The notes beneath the pieces are model-generated. The model was not told the origin of the DNA. It saw only the letters and a list, made by a program, of their open reading frames with translations, and made no database searches. The position numbers and the translations under genes are program-made. Below are positions 1 to 8,697 of a stretch of 64,000 nt of DNA, piece after piece. Position 1 is the first letter of the stretch. Every line of letters begins with the position of its first letter. This stretch comes from Desmonostoc vinosum HA7617-LM4 (GTDB lineage Bacteria > Cyanobacteriota > Cyanobacteriia > Cyanobacteriales > Nostocaceae), in contig JAHHHC010000024.1 in the NCBI GenBank assembly GCA_019359515.1, positions 32,492 through 96,491 of the forward strand. The letters run 5' to 3'.

Positions 1-240
1 TCCTTGCTGCATCAACTGTAAAGTTGCTGCCTTTGCTGCTTCCCAGTTTCCATATGAGTAATCTGGTTTACTATAAGTCAGCTGTCTTAAAAAGCCCTGT
101 TGATAAGCGATTTTGTCCTGTTGTAGCTTGTGTAGCAACTCATTGACAGCATCTCGCTGACTTCTGTCACCGTAGATGTCCAAAAAAGGGCGGCGTTTAC
201 AGCGTTGGTATTGCAGTAGGAGTTCGGCATTAATTAACAT
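1..240 (-). CDS. TM0106-family RecB-like nuclease, N-terminal part
   Basis: The minus strand reads open from an ATG at 240 to the window edge, giving 80 residues that start MLINAELLLQYQRCKRRPFL. This opening, with the YQRCKRRPFLD stretch, is typical of the cyanobacterial TM0106 family of RecB-like putative nucleases, where the Cys may belong to an iron-sulphur-type nuclease module. The catalytic part lies outside the window, so function rests on the N-terminus only. The gene diverges from the cystine lyase gene at 441; the 200-bp gap must hold both promoters. Confidence 0.65.
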   Translation of the reverse strand, partial: MLINAELLLQYQRCKRRPFLDIYGDRSQRDAVNELLHKLQQDKIAYQQGFLRQLTYSKPDYSYGNWEAAKAATLQLMQQG

Positions 241-440
241 TCCTTTAAGCTAACAAGAATTAGCACATTCTGGGAGAACAGCAGATGACTCAAGTCTTGA
301 AGTGGCGATTGCATTCCTGTGAAAAAGCAAAAGCGGTCAGAATCCCTATTCTATTATGGATTTTTCTCTCCTCCACACCCTGACCCTCCTATACCCTTAC
401 TCCTCTAATTTTTGTAAACAGTATATATCTCTTGTGAATT

Positions 441-1643
441 ATGACTAGTATTTCTGCATCATCAACTAAGCTGCATCGCCATCGAGAGTTATTTCCGGCT
501 TTAGCAAATAAGGCTTATTTCAACTATGGAGGACAGGGGCCAATGCCCAAAGCGGCAATGGATACTATGAGTCAATTTCAAGCCTATGTTCAGGAAATAG
601 GCCCTTTTGGTAACGAGGCTTATCTTTGGCTGAAATCGGAGATGAAAATTATTAGAGAAGCGATCGCTTCGGAGTTTAATGTATCAATAGACACAATATC
701 CTTAACAGATAATGTCACTGTTGGCTGTAATATTGCCATGTGGGGTATTGAATGGCGTGCTGGCGACCATATGTTACTCACAGACTGCGAACACCCAGGT
801 GTGATTGCTACTGCCAAAGAAATTGCACGCAGATTTGCTGTGGAAGTTACTACTTGCCCTTTGATGGCAACTTTAAATGAGGGCGATCCTGTAGCGGTGA
901 TTGCCCAACACTTACGCCCCAATACTCGCTTGGTAGTTTTAAGTCATGTTTTTTGGAATACGGGTCAAGTTTTACCTCTTGACAAAATTGTGGTAATATG
1001 CAGCAATAATCACTCTTTAATATTGGTAGATGCTGCTCAATCTGTGGGTTTGCTGCCTTTAGACTTAACTGAATTAGGAGTTGATTTTTATGCGTTCACG
1101 GGTCATAAGTGGTTATGTGGGCCAGCGGGTGCGGGTGGCTTGTATGTGCGACCAAAAGCAAGAGAAAGTTTGAACCCAACGTTTATTGGTTTGCGTGGTG
1201 TTGTTACAGATGGCCAAGGGCAGCCTATAGATTGGTTTCCCGATGGGCGACGATATGAAGTATCTACATTATCCCAGCCGCTGTATGCTGGTTTAAAGGA
1301 AGCGATCGCTATTCATCGGCAATGGGGAACACCACAAGAATGTTATGAGCAAATTTGCCACAATAGCGAATATCTCTGGCGAAAGTTGACAGCATTACCC
1401 AATGTTAAATGCTTGCGAACTTCTCCACCTGAAGGCGGTATCGTCTCATTTCAACTGACTAATAATCAACCCCAAGCCAGTTCTAAATTAGTGCAATTTT
1501 TAGAATTACAAAACATATTAACTCGGACGATTGCCGACCCTGATTGTATCCGCGCCACCGTCCATTACCTAACTTTAGAATCAGAAATCGACCGATTAAT
1601 CGAGGGAATTCAGCAATTTTATAAGTCAGGTATTAATGACTAA
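441..1643 (+). CDS. Cystine/cysteine C-S lyase (C-DES-like aminotransferase class V)
   Basis: PLP-dependent fold-type I enzyme of 400 residues. The sequence closely follows my recollection of the Synechocystis C-DES cystine lyase: FNYGGQGPMP near the N-terminus, LTDCEHPG at 113-120, SHVFWNTGQVLPL, the cofactor aspartate in LVDAAQS (D197) and the Schiff-base lysine in FTGHKW (K223). The family cleaves cystine (or cysteine) to pyruvate, ammonia and persulphide, and can feed iron-sulphur cluster assembly. It differs from SufS/NifS by lacking an evident catalytic cysteine loop. Start ATG at 441 places the conserved FPALANKAYFN at the expected distance. The next gene follows 35 bp downstream on the same strand, so the two may be co-transcribed. 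Confidence 0.85.
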   Translation: MTSISASSTKLHRHRELFPALANKAYFNYGGQGPMPKAAMDTMSQFQAYVQEIGPFGNEAYLWLKSEMKIIREAIASEFNVSIDTISLTDNVTVGCNIAMWGIEWRAGDHMLLTDCEHPGVIATAKEIARRFAVEVTTCPLMATLNEGDPVAVIAQHLRPNTRLVVLSHVFWNTGQVLPLDKIVVICSNNHSLILVDAAQSVGLLPLDLTELGVDFYAFTGHKWLCGPAGAGGLYVRPKARESLNPTFIGLRGVVTDGQGQPIDWFPDGRRYEVSTLSQPLYAGLKEAIAIHRQWGTPQECYEQICHNSEYLWRKLTALPNVKCLRTSPPEGGIVSFQLTNNQPQASSKLVQFLELQNILTRTIADPDCIRATVHYLTLESEIDRLIEGIQQFYKSGIND

Positions 1644-1678
1644 TACTTCGACTTCGCTCAGTACAAGTAACTAAAAAA

Positions 1679-2761
1679 ATGGAACGTCCAATTATATATA
1701 TAGCGATCACCAACCACGGATTTGGTCATGCTACTAGGATGGTATCTGTAGCCGCAACTATTCAGAAGTTGTGTCCAGAAGCTCTGCTAATTTTGGTGAC
1801 TACTGCCCCACGTTGGTTGCTAGAGTGTTATATAGAAGGTGATTTTATCCATCGTCAGCGAGCATTTGATTTGGGTGTGGTGCAAACAGATAGTATCACA
1901 ATGGATCAAGAAGCAACTTTAGAGAAGTTGTTGGAGATTAAGAAAAATCAGAACTCGCTAATTGCTTCCGAAGTGAATTTTATTCGCCAAAATCGAGTCA
2001 ATCTCATCTTGGCTGATATTCCTTTTCTTGTATCTGGATTTGCCCAGGCTGCTAACATTCCTTGCTGGATGAGTAGTAATTTTGGTTGGGATTTAATTTA
2101 CCGCAATTGGGGAGGTGAATTTATCGCTGTTGCTGATTGGATTTGCGAGTGGTATGCAAAATGCGATCGCTTATTTCGTCTTCCCTTCCACGAACCGATG
2201 CAGGCTTTTAACAATATCACCGATGTTGGTTTAACTGGTGGTTATCCTCGTTACTTAGCTGATGATTTACATTCACGTTGGGGTATCACTACACCGCCAG
2301 ATAAAACTATTTTACTCACCTTTGGTGGCTTAGGTTTACAACAGATTCCTTACGATAATTTAAAACAATTTCCCGATTGGCAATTTATCGTTTTTGATCA
2401 ATCTGCCCCTGATTTACCGAATTTATTAAAAATTAGCGATCGCAAATACCGTCCTGTTGATTTTATGCCTATTTGTGGGCGAGTTGTTTCTAAACCTGGT
2501 TATGGTACTTTCGCAGAAGCCACGAAACTAGGATTACCTATAGTTACTATTACCCGCGACGACTTTGCCGAAGCAGCTTTTCTACTTGAGGGTATTGCTA
2601 ATTACAACCAACATCAAATCCTCACACCTGCTAAATTTTTTCAAGGAACTTGGGATTTTCTGCATGAGTTACCTCAACTACCAAAGCAATCTCAACCCAT
2701 TGCTAAAGATGGTAACGAAGTGATTGCTAGTGCCGTTATAAAATATTGTCAAACCAAATAA
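1679..2761 (+). CDS. Glycosyltransferase-like protein (GT-B fold)
   Basis: 360 residues. The N-terminus IAITNHGFGHATRM (about 8-21) matches the glycine/histidine-rich acceptor-side loop of GT28/GT1-like GT-B proteins, and is also close to the N-terminal half of plant arabinokinase-type proteins. The C-terminal half contains GRVVSKPGYGTFAEATKLG (about 261-280), the usual nucleotide-sugar-binding region with a conserved glutamate. Substrates cannot be read from sequence. It sits 35 bp behind the C-S lyase gene. No membrane segment or signal peptide is seen, so a soluble cytoplasmic enzyme is likely. Confidence 0.65.
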   Translation: MERPIIYIAITNHGFGHATRMVSVAATIQKLCPEALLILVTTAPRWLLECYIEGDFIHRQRAFDLGVVQTDSITMDQEATLEKLLEIKKNQNSLIASEVNFIRQNRVNLILADIPFLVSGFAQAANIPCWMSSNFGWDLIYRNWGGEFIAVADWICEWYAKCDRLFRLPFHEPMQAFNNITDVGLTGGYPRYLADDLHSRWGITTPPDKTILLTFGGLGLQQIPYDNLKQFPDWQFIVFDQSAPDLPNLLKISDRKYRPVDFMPICGRVVSKPGYGTFAEATKLGLPIVTITRDDFAEAAFLLEGIANYNQHQILTPAKFFQGTWDFLHELPQLPKQSQPIAKDGNEVIASAVIKYCQTK

Positions 2762-2763
2762 AA

Positions 2764-2859
2764 AAAATAGATGAATATGAAGAACTAGACGATTATTTGA
2801 GTTTAGTGAATCGCGTCGTCAGAAATGTATCGCAACTTGAAAGTCAAAGCGAATTATAG
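2764..2859 (+). pseudogene. Short coding-like remnant
   Basis: Directly after the glycosyltransferase stop, one frame reads KKIDEYEELDDYLSLVNRVV and continues to a stop at 2857-2859 without a start codon in frame. Its acidic, helical composition looks like the tail of a protein rather than random spacer. I read it as a gene remnant. No family is recognised. The rest of the gap to 2978 shows nothing clear. Confidence 0.25.
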
Positions 2860-2977
2860 GAAATTAGAGATTTGTCTGCGAATCGTTATATTAGTTAGGA
2901 CTAAAAAAACAATCTGTTGTTACAAGCGCACAAAAGAGTGAAACTAGTAAGCGCAAGCCCATATCTCAACATTCCCC

Positions 2978-3391
2978 ATGACTCACTATCAAAAACTACT
3001 GAGAATTTCTACTACTGGTAAATCTTTTCACAACATCACCTCAAAAGTTGAAGCGGTGGTTGCAGAGTCGGAGGTAGAAACTGGACTTTGTACCCTATTT
3101 TTACGCCACACTTCTGCTAGTTTAGTTATTCAAGAAAATGCCGATCCTGATGTACTTGTGGATCTAGCTAATTTTATGGCAAACCTCGTACCAGAATCAG
3201 GCAAATATATTCATGATGCTGAAGGTGCTGATGATATGCCAGCACATATCCGCACAGCCTTAACTCATACTTCAGAACATATCCCTATTAACCGTGGTTA
3301 TTTGGTTTTGGGAACTTGGCAGGGAATCTATGTTTGGGAACATCGTCAGCGTAGTCACCTTAGAGAACTAGTTATTCACATTTCGGGATAG
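2978..3391 (+). CDS. YjbQ/UPF0047 family protein
   Basis: 137 residues, the usual family size. Diagnostic stretches are LFLRHTSASLVIQENADPDV (about 41-60), HTSEHIPI, and GTWQGIYVWEHR near the C-terminus, with the conserved histidines of the active-site pocket. Members carry weak thiamine-phosphate-synthase-like activity in complementation tests; the true role is unsettled. It is preceded by a 216-bp spacer and followed by a GC-rich hairpin at 3438-3467, so it is probably monocistronic. Confidence 0.85.
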   Translation: MTHYQKLLRISTTGKSFHNITSKVEAVVAESEVETGLCTLFLRHTSASLVIQENADPDVLVDLANFMANLVPESGKYIHDAEGADDMPAHIRTALTHTSEHIPINRGYLVLGTWQGIYVWEHRQRSHLRELVIHISG

Positions 3392-3437
3392 CAATTTATT
3401 AATTTTTGTAGATGAATCCAACATGCTGAAAGTTATA

Positions 3438-3467
3438 GATCCCCGACTTTTTGAAAAGTTGGGGATC
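3438..3467. repeat. Dispersed palindrome / terminator-like hairpin
   Basis: GATCCCCGACTT pairs with AAGTTGGGGATC to give a stem of about 13 bp (one G-T wobble) around a 4-base loop. No T-run follows, so rho-independent termination is not certain. This type of palindrome is a common dispersed intergenic element in Nostoc genomes. Confidence 0.5.
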
Positions 3468-3616
3468 TTAATTGTTGATTTTAAGCATATATGCTTACTG
3501 TTTTAGTATCTAATTGTAAAGGCAGAAGTTAAGTTTATTGATATTAATTTAATAATTTTATGCTTTTAGATATAAACTAATACATATTGTAACCCACTTG
3601 GGCTACTTCAAATCAT

Positions 3617-4357
3617 ATGAAACAAGACCTGTCGCTAGCTCATTCTTTCTGTTTTCTTGATGAGAAACTTGCTCAGCAATCTATCAATCCATTATCACTC
3701 AATCCCCAAAAGACTTTGATTACGAGCTTTGCAGAACTAGGTAATTTGATTGCAGAAACAACTACCGATGTTCAGCTAATTACTACTGTGCGAGATACTT
3801 TAGAAAGTATAGTTAATGCTCAGTTGCAAAACTTTCCAGAAAACATATTTTGGGATTTTGATTTTATGGTAAGTAGTATGCTGAAACAGGCTATAACAGC
3901 AGATGAAGGTGCTACTTGTTTTTTAAAGTCTTTTGAGGAAAAGATGGTGTCATTAACGGAAATGTTCGGAATTAAAACAGAAATCCGCTTTCGTTATGTT
4001 CACGATTTTATATATGGATTTGATTGGGCAAGATGGGTAAAAAAAGAACCACGTACTCGCGCACAGGTAGAACCTTTTAGTCTGATTTTTTTAGATAATT
4101 TACTTCTAAGAGGCCAGGAAATTTTACAACGCATCAATCTTAATCAGCTCACACACTATAAACTGTGTGATGGAGGTTTCCGTAATCCCTTTGGCTTTTC
4201 CCGTGAACCGGAAGACGAATACCGTTTACTAACTTATCTTGCTAGAAAACAAATTGTTCCTGTGGCAGCATGGAATTGGAATGCATATCCTGTGTGGAAT
4301 AAACCTTTTCAAGAAATACGTCAGCACTCAGCGTTAAAATTGAATATCTGCTTTTAA
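3617..4357 (+). CDS. Conserved hypothetical protein
   Basis: 246 residues, not assigned to a family. The N-terminal third is helical. The central part contains RFRYVHDFIYGFDWARWVKK, and the C-terminal third is rich in aromatic residues (GGFRNPFGFSREPEDEYRLL, AAWNWNAYPVWNK). No signal peptide, membrane span or nucleotide motif is visible. Codon use resembles its neighbours. It starts at ATG 3617 after a 225-bp AT-rich gap and lies 46 bp upstream of the Nif3-like gene on the same strand, so co-transcription is possible. Confidence 0.6.
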   Translation: MKQDLSLAHSFCFLDEKLAQQSINPLSLNPQKTLITSFAELGNLIAETTTDVQLITTVRDTLESIVNAQLQNFPENIFWDFDFMVSSMLKQAITADEGATCFLKSFEEKMVSLTEMFGIKTEIRFRYVHDFIYGFDWARWVKKEPRTRAQVEPFSLIFLDNLLLRGQEILQRINLNQLTHYKLCDGGFRNPFGFSREPEDEYRLLTYLARKQIVPVAAWNWNAYPVWNKPFQEIRQHSALKLNICF

Positions 4358-4403
4358 GGCAGGGAATAAGGGGAGAAAAAATCGTTTCCTTACCGAATGT
4401 TAC

Positions 4404-5195
4404 ATGATGAAAATCGCTGATTTAATTACCTGGTTTGAGGAATGGGCAAATCCCGCTTGGTGTGAAAGCTGGGATAATTGTGGATGGCAAATTGAACCAG
4501 GGGTGTTGCAGGAGGATGCACGGGTGTTGGTGTGTTTAACACCAACTTTAGCGGTGATGCAAGAAGCGATCGCACTCAATGCTAATCTAATTTTTGCTCA
4601 TCATCCCCTAATTTTCTCTCCTCCTAAATCTTTACGCAACGGTGAAGCGATCGCAGAAATGGTACGCTTAGCTTTTACCAAAAATATCGGTATTTACAGT
4701 GCCCATACCAACTTCGATCAAGTACAAGACGGTACTGCTGATGTTTTAGCTCAAATTTTACAACTCAAGCAAGTTACCCCCGTCGTACCTACACAAGCAG
4801 GTTTGGGATATGGGCGTGTTGGTGTATTACAACCATGCTTGACGTTACAGGAGTTGCTTGCCGCAATTCAAGCCCGACTTGCTCCCCCAAATTTAATTTT
4901 TTCACCAACCGCTGATTTACAACAAACAATTTCACGAGTTGCTGTTTTGGGTGGTTCGGGGGCTAGTTTTATCTCGGCGGTAGTCAAAACTGGCGCTCAA
5001 GCTTATCTTACTTCCGATTGTAAATTTCATCAGTTTCAAGAAAGCCGCGATCGCCATCTGATTTTAATTGATGCTGGGCATTACGCGACTGAACGCCCTG
5101 CTTGCTCTCGCTTAGTGCAAAAATTTCAGTCTCTAAATTTAGACTGGGTACAGTTAAGTCAAAAAGATGAGGATTTTCGCCAGTTTTTTGCTTGA
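4404..5195 (+). CDS. Nif3-like dinuclear metal-centre protein
   Basis: 263 residues, the size of the short (YbgI-like) form of the family. Metal-binding signatures are visible: AHHPLIFSPPK (about 65-75), YSAHTNFDQVQDG (about 97-110) and DAGHYATERP (about 223-232). Members form hexameric toroids with two metals per subunit and are often labelled GTP cyclohydrolase 1 type 2, but the biological substrate is not established. The start could be M1 (4404) or M2 (4407). No insertion of the longer PII-like domain is present. Confidence 0.85.
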   Translation: MMKIADLITWFEEWANPAWCESWDNCGWQIEPGVLQEDARVLVCLTPTLAVMQEAIALNANLIFAHHPLIFSPPKSLRNGEAIAEMVRLAFTKNIGIYSAHTNFDQVQDGTADVLAQILQLKQVTPVVPTQAGLGYGRVGVLQPCLTLQELLAAIQARLAPPNLIFSPTADLQQTISRVAVLGGSGASFISAVVKTGAQAYLTSDCKFHQFQESRDRHLILIDAGHYATERPACSRLVQKFQSLNLDWVQLSQKDEDFRQFFA

Positions 5196-5340
5196 CTTTA
5201 GATTTTTTAATAATTATGTTACATAAATTTTTTATCTCTTAAATTTATGTATTGCAAGATTTATTTAAAATACTTGTATTGAATATTTCCTAGTACACAA
5301 GCTAAAAAATACTTCCTAAGTAAGCGTTTTGGCGACTAAG

Positions 5341-5374
5341 TGTGATTTTCATCACAAAAATATGTAGCTATAAT
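5341..5374 (+). promoter_or_regulatory. CRP-type palindrome with -10 box
   Basis: TGTGATTTTCATCACA at 5341-5356 has the exact TGTGA-N6-TCACA half-site arrangement bound by cAMP-receptor proteins, including the cyanobacterial SyCrp1/AnCrpA group. A TATAAT lies at 5369-5374, so the palindrome centre would be about 32 bp before a start site near 5381. The likely target is the small gene at 5461. The binding itself is an inference. Confidence 0.5.
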
Positions 5375-5460
5375 CACAACAAACTACTGTTTTCTGTCAA
5401 CTATGCACCAACACAGATGTTCCATACTGTAGGGAACAAATTGCTTACCATGCCCTAATC

Positions 5461-5679
5461 ATGATGATTCGCACACTCGTTGAATCTGCTTTTCAAACTG
5501 GATATCTTAGTGTTGAATCTGAGGGTCTACTCCATCAAGTATTGGCGACAAGATGCTATCAAACTGAAGATTTACCAGCGATCGCAGCATTATACGATGC
5601 AATTCGTGCAGGTAAAATTAAACGCGAAGCATCCTCAAATCAACTTATGGAATTTCCTATTCCGTACAAATCTTGCTGA
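5461..5679 (+). CDS. Small conserved hypothetical protein
   Basis: 72 residues, soluble, with a predominantly helical N-terminal two-thirds (RTLVESAFQTGYLSVESEGL, then LPAIAALYDAIRAGK). No family is recognised, but the composition and codon use are protein-like. An overlapping frame starting at 5480 lacks this character and is not called. The CRP-like palindrome with a -10 box lies upstream, so this gene may respond to cAMP or to nutrient state. Start could be M1 or M2 (5464). Confidence 0.55.
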   Translation: MMIRTLVESAFQTGYLSVESEGLLHQVLATRCYQTEDLPAIAALYDAIRAGKIKREASSNQLMEFPIPYKSC

Positions 5680-5865
5680 TACCTCCACAAATTGTGACTT
5701 TAACACTGTATTATTGATTGACAAAGGTAGCGACACCTCAGATCAAAGCCCCAAACTCAAAACTCTTTGAGTGTTATTGTTTAAAACCATTCGGTCAACA
5801 AGAGAATGAGTTAAGATCAAGTAGATAGGGGTAAAAGTAAAGCCCAGTCCGTGGACTTCCTAGCA

Positions 5866-6042
5866 ATGCCAATGACTACAAACAGGCAACTTAAACAACC
5901 GCAATCAACGCTAGATTTGGAGTACTTTTTATTACATAATGGTAGGAGAGACTTACCAGCAACTAATACTAGGCTGGTTAGAGCAAATGCTGAACTGCTC
6001 GACTTCTACGACGAAGCAGGCATTTCGGGTAACGACCCATAA
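5866..6042 (+). CDS. Small hypothetical protein
   Basis: From ATG 5866 the frame gives 58 residues beginning MPMTTNRQLKQPQSTLDLEY and ending ELLDFYDEAGISGNDP. A GTG at 5851 would add five residues. The middle (LVRANAELLDFYDEA) looks helical and protein-like, but no family is recognised and the gene stands alone between AT-rich spacers. Confidence 0.35.
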   Translation: MPMTTNRQLKQPQSTLDLEYFLLHNGRRDLPATNTRLVRANAELLDFYDEAGISGNDP

Positions 6043-6249
6043 GGAGATTGAGTTCAACTGGTAGAGTAACCATTGGTTTATGAACCAAGATTTACTCAAA
6101 CTAGACAACTACAAGCAAGTTTTTGGGTTGGGTGATGAAACGCATTTGTTCTAAACCATCAAATTAACCTTCTATGGGTGTAATTTACTGGGGTAAGACC
6201 CAAATTTTCACAAGTTTAACTACGTTGTTTAAAAAGGCAGAAGCAGTAC

Positions 6250-6561
6250 ATGCTACACCGCAAGATTTATCAACTGTGTTGCGATGGGCGGGAGGTATGT
6301 GTTTTCTTGCGGGACCAGCAACGCTGGATTGAGCGCGCCCGCATCATCGACATCGAGGGAGATTTAGTGACCCTACGCTATGAAACAGAAGAAGAGGACG
6401 AAATTTGTTCTTGGGAGGAAATGGTTCGCCTCGAAAGTATTGGCGCTGTAACCCAAAAATTAGCTTCAGTGCCGCGTGGGAATGTGGAACCTCTTTTGAC
6501 TGAAGATTGCCCCGAAGCTGAGCGCATCCGCAACCATTATACTGACTCTAATCCAGAGTAG
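6250..6561 (+). CDS. Conserved cyanobacterial protein (DUF6679-type)
   Basis: 103 residues, acidic. The N-terminal 60 residues (HRKIYQLCCDGREVCVFLRD, then RYETEEEDEICSWEEMVRLE) form a compact beta-rich module that I associate with DUF6679, a family I know only from cyanobacteria. The function is unknown. Two adjacent cysteines (C9, C10) could be redox active or simply structural. It converges with the metallo-hydrolase gene; an inverted repeat fills the 84-bp gap between them. Confidence 0.6.
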   Translation: MLHRKIYQLCCDGREVCVFLRDQQRWIERARIIDIEGDLVTLRYETEEEDEICSWEEMVRLESIGAVTQKLASVPRGNVEPLLTEDCPEAERIRNHYTDSNPE

Positions 6562-6566
6562 TTATT

Positions 6567-6648
6567 TAGTCATTTGTCATCCCTTCTCCTTCGCTTAGGG
6601 CAAGTAGTCATTTGTTCAAAACAACGAAGGACGAAGGACAAATGACTA
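6567..6648. repeat. Inverted repeat between convergent genes
   Basis: TAGTCATTTGTC (6567-6578) is the exact reverse complement of GACAAATGACTA (6637-6648). The right arm overlaps the stop codon region of the metallo-hydrolase, so the last residues of that protein are encoded by the repeat. It may act as a bidirectional terminator. Similar CATTTGTC blocks occur widely in Nostoc intergenic DNA. Confidence 0.45.
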
Positions 6649-8310
6649 TTGACTATCATTTAAGCACTCAAAAGCGGGGCAATAACCTTCAAGAGTCACC
6701 TTGAAGTTATATAAAGGAGAGGCAGGGTTCCAACACCGCTGTCCTCTTTGATGTCGGCAAGTCCCACAACAGTCTACATCAGCCCAGGCGTGGCGATCGC
6801 TATTTTGGTTGAGGAGTTCTCGTTGAGTCAGTCCTCTCAATACTAATTCTTCACCCTGCCAACGAGCTTCAATTAAACCAGTATCCGCAAACTGTCGCCA
6901 TCGCGGATCTGTTGTAATTGTATCAGGCAGGGTGATTGAGATGACTGTTCCTAACTCTGTTAATTCCCCTTCATAATTTGTCTCTGGTGCTGCTGGTTGT
7001 AAAAATGTATCCCCAATTGGCAGTCCTACCCAAGTATCAGCTGCTGGAGAATGTATATGGTAACGGTTTTGCAACTCCTCTAAGCTGGTTAGGTCTGCTA
7101 AATAGGCAGGTGAACCGTGAACAAAAACGACATGCTGGGGTCGCAAATTATGGATTAATTGGGTGGTACCAGGGCCATCACTATGCTGGGCAAGAAGATA
7201 TGTTTCAACAGTAGTAGGTGCAAAATATTGTTTGTTAACTTTTATATCAATTCTTTCTGGTAACAGGATTAGCCAAGGCCCAGTGCTTGGTTGACAATAA
7301 TCGCTCAAATCAGCGATGGAGTCGGTAAGCACGATACAAGGTGAGTTCCCCACGCTAAGACGATGCTCTGGCTGTAAACGACGCACGCGGGGACGTACCC
7401 GCTCATCCCAAAATAATGGTTGATGGCGGGCAAAGTTCTGTACCGATGAGGGCAGGTGGGGTAGTAATTCTAGGTATGCGTCGCACCCAGCAGCAACAGC
7501 GCCATCTACCCAGATATCTAAATCACGTCCTGTGAAGTGGTGATGAGAACGTAAAAGCATCAATAATTCTTGACCAAGCCCTAATGCAGGTGTGGGAAGT
7601 ATTACAGAGCAATGGTCAGCAATAGCTCGATTAATTCGCTCTGCTAGTTGGTTTTCTTGGTGGCGGCGGTGGGGATGACGAGATGTGCCATAGCTACCTT
7701 CAATAATCAACACATCCAAGTCTAATCCTCGCAGTTCCTCTAAACGCAAACCTTCTACCAACCGGGAATTCGACAAGAAGAAATCCCCTGTATATAGTAG
7801 CTTGTAAGTACGCTGCTGGGTGGTGTAGGTAAGTAAAATTACTACTGCCCCTGGTAGATGCCCTGCGGGAAATAATTCTGCAACTAGACCTTCTTGGAAT
7901 TCTATAGGCGATCGCAACGGTAAGGCTTGACAAAATTGGGAAATTTTTTGAGGGTCTTGGTCTAGCCAATTAAGTGACAGTAATTTGCTGGTCACTTCGC
8001 TGGCATAGATGGGCAACATGGGAAAAGCTTGATGCAATGCCAGTAAGCCTCTAGCATGATCTGGGTGAGCATGACTGATAAGAACTAAATCCGCTGGTAG
8101 GGGCGAACTACCGCGACGTGCTGATTTAGTTAGTCCCCTTGCCAACAATGAAATATCACCCACACCACAATCTAAGAGAATGCGGTGTGGGCCCATCTTC
8201 ACTAATAAACATACGCCCTCATCGTCATGCTGGACACTATAGGGCAAACACTCTAACTCATGACCTGCTTCGCTTGCATCAATGCGAGAGGATGCTGACA
8301 TATCCCTCAT
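6646..8310 (-). CDS. Metallo-beta-lactamase/beta-CASP hydrolase
   Basis: 554 residues. The metallo-beta-lactamase fold shows LLDCGVGDIS, the zinc motif HAHPDH (80-85), AGHLPGA (H151) and YTGDF (D176). The following 200 residues resemble a beta-CASP cap, and a late VFVHGSPAYL supplies a further histidine. The last ~50 residues hold CCGTCRHQRGQRCW and a later Cys, a possible small zinc knuckle. Family members are RNA or DNA nucleases of the CPSF-73/RNase J relationship, so a role in RNA processing is inferred. M4 (MSASSR) is an alternative start. Confidence 0.75.
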   Translation of the reverse strand: MRDMSASSRIDASEAGHELECLPYSVQHDDEGVCLLVKMGPHRILLDCGVGDISLLARGLTKSARRGSSPLPADLVLISHAHPDHARGLLALHQAFPMLPIYASEVTSKLLSLNWLDQDPQKISQFCQALPLRSPIEFQEGLVAELFPAGHLPGAVVILLTYTTQQRTYKLLYTGDFFLSNSRLVEGLRLEELRGLDLDVLIIEGSYGTSRHPHRRHQENQLAERINRAIADHCSVILPTPALGLGQELLMLLRSHHHFTGRDLDIWVDGAVAAGCDAYLELLPHLPSSVQNFARHQPLFWDERVRPRVRRLQPEHRLSVGNSPCIVLTDSIADLSDYCQPSTGPWLILLPERIDIKVNKQYFAPTTVETYLLAQHSDGPGTTQLIHNLRPQHVVFVHGSPAYLADLTSLEELQNRYHIHSPAADTWVGLPIGDTFLQPAAPETNYEGELTELGTVISITLPDTITTDPRWRQFADTGLIEARWQGEELVLRGLTQRELLNQNSDRHAWADVDCCGTCRHQRGQRCWNPASPLYNFKVTLEGYCPAFECLNDSQ

Positions 8311-8574
8311 GCTCCGCTCCCCTCAAGCTTTATCTTTATGGACATATCCCAAAAGCCAAGAATTACACAGATTCTGGTTTTATGACCTAGTGGGTAAATT
8401 TCGTTATGTACCCTCACACTCTGAGCGTGCGGATTTTTGATTGTTACCGAACCCGCACTAATTCGGAAAAGTTGGGTAACGAGAAGCCCTCAAACTAGAT
8501 ACTTAGGGAATTTGCCTCTTGCCTGTTTTCCTTTCCGAAGTTCTGAGCGCAGGGAGCCTCAGCTCAGACTTCTT
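8311..8574. other. Gap with strong hairpin; possible 3' UTR or sRNA
   Basis: On the plus strand GAAGTTCTGAGC (8537-8548) pairs with GCTCAGACTTC (8562-8572), one base bulged, followed by TTTT. It begins three bases after the stop codon of the minus-strand small gene at 8575-8697, so it can end that transcript, although the T-run is on the plus side. The rest has smaller stems (GTTAC/GTAAC near 8440-8480). A small RNA on either strand is possible but unproven. Confidence 0.35.
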
Positions 8575-8697
8575 TTAATGGGCAGACCCATTGCCATGAT
8601 AGTTCTTTGAATCATAAAAGCCATTCTTTGTGCCAAAGAACAAGCACGAAAGAGTAAATATAACTGTTAATCCCACTAAAATCAGCTTTACATCCAT
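8575..8697 (-). CDS. Conserved 40-residue membrane protein
   Basis: A short minus-strand gene: MDVKLILVGLTVIFTLSCLF (residues 1-20) forms one membrane span, followed by FFGTKNGFYDS and a polar tail ending GNGSAH. An AAAGGA ribosome-binding site lies about 12 bases upstream of the ATG. The pattern of one N-terminal span followed by a short, fixed polar tail resembles the small subunits of cyanobacterial thylakoid complexes (the size fits NDH-1 subunits such as NdhQ), but I cannot assign it. A hairpin follows the stop codon. Confidence 0.6.
   Translation of the reverse strand: MDVKLILVGLTVIFTLSCLFFGTKNGFYDSKNYHGNGSAH

Noticed and set aside
5480..5770. 96-residue frame overlapping the small gene at 5461
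   Set aside because: Asn/Leu/Lys-rich shadow frame with no conserved-looking part; the 5461 frame has better composition and start context.
6043..6115. tRNA-like stretch with a D-arm-like GTTCAACTGGTAGAGTAAC and a TTGGT/ACCAA stem
   Set aside because: The anticodon loop would have six bases, the T-arm with GGTTCAA is missing and the acceptor stem does not pair. At most a degenerate tRNA remnant.
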